Shown here: positions 29,810 through 32,305 of the stretch, piece by piece
Numbering within the stretch: the stretch's first letter is position 1
How the letters are laid out: each line of letters begins with the position of its first letter
Source: Lactobacillaceae bacterium UBA5807
GTDB lineage: Bacteria > Bacillota > Bacilli > Lactobacillales > Lactobacillaceae
Assembly (NCBI GenBank): GCA_002418005.1
Contig: DIDF01000092.1
Coordinates: forward strand, 1-32,305
DNA: 32,305 bases
Direction: 5' to 3'
Notes under the pieces: generated by a model
The model's database searches: none
What the model was told of the DNA's origin: nothing
Seen by the model: only the letters and a program-made list of their open reading frames with translations
Made by a program: the position numbers and the translations under genes

Positions 29810-30604
29810 TTGGATAATCGGACGATCGGGGTTATGGACTCTGGGATTGGCGGTTTGACTGTATTAAAGCAAATCACCCGATTAATGCCCGACGAATCAT
29901 TTATTTTCGTTGGTGATCAAAAGAATTTGCCGTATGGTGAAAAATCAACTGAAGAAGTTAAATCATTCGCAGAAAGAATTGCGGATTATTTGTTAAAAAG
30001 AAATATCAAAATGTTCGTTATTGCATGTAATACAGCAACTGCGGCTGCATACGAATATTTAAAAGAGAAATTGCCGGTTCCAGTAATTGGAGTCATTCAG
30101 CCTGGAAGCGAAGAGGCAGTTTCAGTTACTAAAAATAATCGGATTGGCATTATTGCAACTAATGGGACAATCAAATCTCATATCTATGAAAAAACCGTTA
30201 GCAGGATTGATCCTGGTGTGAAGACATTTGGATTGGGGTGTCCTGAGTTTGTTTCACTTGTTGAAAGTGGGCAAGCAGGTACAACAAAATCTTTCAAAGA
30301 GGTTTCTGATCAATTGAAATTTTTTGCGGGTAAAGACATTGATACTTTAATTCTTGGATGTACTCATTTTCCCGTATTAACTAAAGAAATAATTAAGGCT
30401 GTTTCTGATGATGTTCGTTTGGTCGATCCTGGTGTTTCAGCTGGGATGCAAGTGCAAGATTATCTAACAAAACATGATATGTTGGCAAGTCCTAGCCAAG
30501 CTAAAACTGGCAACTTTTATACAACAGGAAATGTTTCGAAGTTTGTTGAAGTGGCCAATGAAGTTTTGGGTAAGAAAATTGTAGCTGAACACTTGGATTT
30601 GTAG
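29810..30604 (+). CDS. murI: Glutamate racemase
   Basis: Makes D-glutamate for peptidoglycan by a two-cysteine mechanism. The 264-residue protein has Asp10 in MDSGIGG, Cys73 in ACNTATA and Cys184 in GCTHFP, the catalytic residues of the family. Two adjacent TTG codons (29807 and 29810) are both possible starts; AGAAGGGA (29796-29803) favours 29810. It begins a four-gene unit with rdgB, a metallophosphatase and a CBS protein, the order seen in many lactobacilli. Confidence 0.97.
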   Translation: MDNRTIGVMDSGIGGLTVLKQITRLMPDESFIFVGDQKNLPYGEKSTEEVKSFAERIADYLLKRNIKMFVIACNTATAAAYEYLKEKLPVPVIGVIQPGSEEAVSVTKNNRIGIIATNGTIKSHIYEKTVSRIDPGVKTFGLGCPEFVSLVESGQAGTTKSFKEVSDQLKFFAGKDIDTLILGCTHFPVLTKEIIKAVSDDVRLVDPGVSAGMQVQDYLTKHDMLASPSQAKTGNFYTTGNVSKFVEVANEVLGKKIVAEHLDL

Positions 30605-30613
30605 GAGGATAAG

Positions 30614-31213
30614 ATGGAAAAACCTACAGATATAGTGATTGCTTCAAAAAACCCACATAAAATTGTGGAAATAGAAGAAGCTTTCAAGCATTTTAATATC
30701 AAAGTTAAATCTTTAGAATATTATCCTAATGCCCCAAAAGTTTTGGAGACTGGGAGTACTTTTGAGCAAAATGCTACTTTAAAGGCAACCCAAATAATGG
30801 CTTTTGTAAAAAATGCTGTAATTGCAGATGATTCTGGTTTAGTAGTTCCTTCCATTGGTGGTGAGCCAGGAGTTTATTCAGCTCGTTATGCAGGCGATCA
30901 TGATGATGCTGCCAACAACCGAAAATTACTTTCGCGATTAGCCGATAAAAACGATAGGAAGGCATATTTTCAAACGGTTTTGGTTTATCTCACTCCAGCT
31001 GGCGATAAAGTTGTGGTGTCGGGAACAATCAATGGTGAAATTTTAAAAAATCCTCGTGGGCATAACGGTTTTGGCTATGACCCCTATTTTTATGTTCCAG
31101 AAAAGCAAAAAACTTTAGCTGAACTGAGTGTTCATGAAAAAAATGAAATTTCTCATCGAGGCAAAGCAATTAAAGCTTTGGTTGCCAAACTTGAAAATCG
31201 GTGGTCAAAATGA
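30614..31213 (+). CDS. rdgB: XTP/dITP diphosphatase (RdgB/HAM1)
   Basis: Removes non-canonical purine nucleotides (dITP, XTP) from the pool by hydrolysis to the monophosphate and pyrophosphate. The 199-residue protein has IVIASKNPHK near the N-terminus, ADDSGL at 71-76 containing the catalytic Asp, PGVYSARYAG, and GHNGFGYDPYFY, SHRGKA in the C-terminal part. GTAGGAGG precedes ATG 30614. It follows murI by 9 bases and overlaps the next gene by 4 nt (ATGA). Confidence 0.97.
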   Translation: MEKPTDIVIASKNPHKIVEIEEAFKHFNIKVKSLEYYPNAPKVLETGSTFEQNATLKATQIMAFVKNAVIADDSGLVVPSIGGEPGVYSARYAGDHDDAANNRKLLSRLADKNDRKAYFQTVLVYLTPAGDKVVVSGTINGEILKNPRGHNGFGYDPYFYVPEKQKTLAELSVHEKNEISHRGKAIKALVAKLENRWSK

Positions 31214-31725
31214 AGATTTTAGTGGTAAGTGACAGTCATGGCGATAACCAGATTTTGAAAAAAATTGTCAGTAAATACCAAAGGCAAGTTGATTTTTGTA
31301 TTCACTGTGGTGATTCAGAAATGGGTGCTCATGATCCATTAATTAATTCTTTTAAAATGGTAAAAGGAAATATGGATTATGAGAATTTTCCCGATCACCA
31401 AGTGATTAAAGACAACCCTGATAAAATATTAGTTACTCATGGTCATCTATATGGAGTTAATTTTGATTTATTAAAATTAAAGTTATTTGCTGAAAGCCTT
31501 AAAGCAAATGTTGTATTATTTGGCCATACTCACATGTTAATGGCTGATTATAATGATGGCATGTTATTTGTTAACCCTGGCAGCATTTCCCAACCACGAG
31601 GAAAATACAGCTATTTGGGCGGCACGTATGCGATTATCAATGATCATGACAATATGTTTCAGGTAAACTTTTTTGATCGCCAGTTTAATTTAATAAATAA
31701 TCTACAGTTTGTTTTTAAAAAATAA
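31210..31725 (+). CDS. yfcE: YfcE/MJ0936-type metallophosphatase
   Basis: A 171-residue calcineurin-like phosphoesterase. Metal ligands are SDSHGD at the start, CGDSE, KGNMDY, VTHGH and GHTHM, followed by NPGSISQPRG. Family members hydrolyse phosphodiesters in vitro; the natural substrate is unknown. ATG 31210 overlaps the rdgB stop (ATGA), so it is translationally coupled. The in-frame GTG at 31201 would be an alternative start deeper within rdgB. Confidence 0.93.
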   Translation: MKILVVSDSHGDNQILKKIVSKYQRQVDFCIHCGDSEMGAHDPLINSFKMVKGNMDYENFPDHQVIKDNPDKILVTHGHLYGVNFDLLKLKLFAESLKANVVLFGHTHMLMADYNDGMLFVNPGSISQPRGKYSYLGGTYAIINDHDNMFQVNFFDRQFNLINNLQFVFKK

Positions 31726-31742
31726 AGGAGACTGCTTTTTAG

Positions 31743-32270
31743 ATGATTGATAAATCAATTGAAAATGTTTTGAACAAAGAGGGCAGAAATATAGTTATCC
31801 CGGCTGATTTGGTTGCAACGGTCGGAGTTGACAATAATCTTCAGCACGCCTTTTTAGTTCTAACTAAAGTCAAGTATGCGAAGATCCCTGTAGTGGATAA
31901 TAGAAACCACCTCAAGGGAATGCTTTCTTTACCAATGATCACGGAGCAAATGTTACAAAATTCTGGGATAAATTCGGAAGTTTTAAATACTATCAAAGTC
32001 AAAGACATTATGGAGACCAACGTAAAAACTGTTCATGATAAAAATGATTTTGAAATGATTCTCGGTGCATTGGTTGATGAAAACTTTTTACCATTAGTTA
32101 ATCAAGAAAACGAATTTTTGGGAATAATCACTAGAAGAGAACTTTTTAAACAGTTTAACTTTTTAGTTCATAACTATTCAAAATACTATGTTGCTTTACA
32201 TGCATACATGCAGGTTCCAGAGCATTCAGTGACTTCTAAGCAGAGATTAAAAAAGCAAAATTATTCTTAA
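31743..32270 (+). CDS. cbpB: CBS-domain protein, c-di-AMP-binding CbpB-like
   Basis: A 175-residue protein with two CBS domains (about 12-85 and 85-150), with AKIPVVDNRNHLKGML and FLPLVNQENEFLGIITRREL as the CBS core strands. Members of this CbpB family (YkuL in Bacillus) bind cyclic di-AMP and, in Listeria and Bacillus, modulate the (p)ppGpp synthetase Rel; that role is knowledge of the family and inferred here. AAGGAGA (31724-31730) lies about 12 bases before ATG 31743, longer than normal. It is the last gene of the murI unit, 17 bases after yfcE. Confidence 0.85.
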   Translation: MIDKSIENVLNKEGRNIVIPADLVATVGVDNNLQHAFLVLTKVKYAKIPVVDNRNHLKGMLSLPMITEQMLQNSGINSEVLNTIKVKDIMETNVKTVHDKNDFEMILGALVDENFLPLVNQENEFLGIITRRELFKQFNFLVHNYSKYYVALHAYMQVPEHSVTSKQRLKKQNYS

Positions 32271-32305
32271 ACATGTATGCTTTACAAATAAAACTGGTAA
32301 GTCTC

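Noticed and set aside
32271..32305. Right edge after cbpB
   Set aside because: Thirty-five bases without a start, stop pattern or hairpin that can be supported; the next gene or terminator is outside the window.
1..32305. Mobile elements, prophage, CRISPR, tRNA or rRNA genes
   Set aside because: No transposase, integrase, phage or spacer-repeat pattern and no tRNA-like cloverleaf was seen; the gene order is the usual core order without foreign inserts.

Overview
The window is a continuous, gene-dense, low-GC Firmicutes core-genome segment. It most likely comes from a Lactobacillaceae or other Lactobacillales chromosome. Supporting signs are strong AGGAGG-type ribosome binding sites, frequent TTG starts, a T-box leader on alaS, CGAAC-N4-GTTC-type SOS boxes, and the gene order ymfF-ymfH-rodZ-pgsA-pncC-recA-rny-ymdB-mutS-mutL-ruvA-ruvB-queA-tgt-yajC followed by alaS-ireB-ruvX-yrzB-zapA-cvpA-mutS2-trxA and murI-rdgB-yfcE-cbpB. 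Intact mutS and mutL argue against Oenococcus, which is known to lack them. The species cannot be fixed from sequence reading alone. I saw no mobile element, CRISPR array, tRNA, rRNA or prophage.

Layout. 1-4490: tail of an unknown gene with a terminator, then two M16-family proteins (YmfF, YmfH), the cell-shape protein RodZ and the phospholipid enzyme PgsA. 4558-8889: a single-domain PncC (the CinA C-terminal domain only), SOS-controlled recA, RNase Y and the phosphodiesterase YmdB. 8902-17841: mismatch repair (MutS, MutL), Holliday-junction migration (RuvA, RuvB), queuosine tRNA modification (QueA, Tgt) and YajC of the Sec translocon. 17924-21405: SOS polymerase DinB, the nanoRNase/pAp phosphatase NrnA and a DEAD-box RNA helicase. 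21417-25472: a T-box-regulated alaS, then ireB-ruvX-yrzB. 25570-29116: zapA-cvpA-mutS2 and trxA. 29149-29679: yslB, the only gene on the minus strand. 29810-32270: murI-rdgB-yfcE-cbpB.

How the genes work together. Much of the window is genome maintenance: RecA, MutS, MutL, RuvAB, DinB, RdgB and RuvX. Three of these units (recA, ruvAB, dinB) carry their own LexA-box-like palindrome at the promoter or start, so part of the SOS regulon can be read directly. RNA turnover is a second theme (RNase Y, YmdB, NrnA, a DEAD-box helicase, and MutS2 with an Smr domain).

The most unusual observation is in RNase Y. Its membrane anchor, coiled coil and KH domain are intact, but the HD nuclease motif reads His-Asn rather than His-Asp, and several other expected metal-ligand positions are also changed. 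It may be a pseudo-nuclease or a diverged enzyme. The other notable structural oddity is CinA reduced to its amidase domain.
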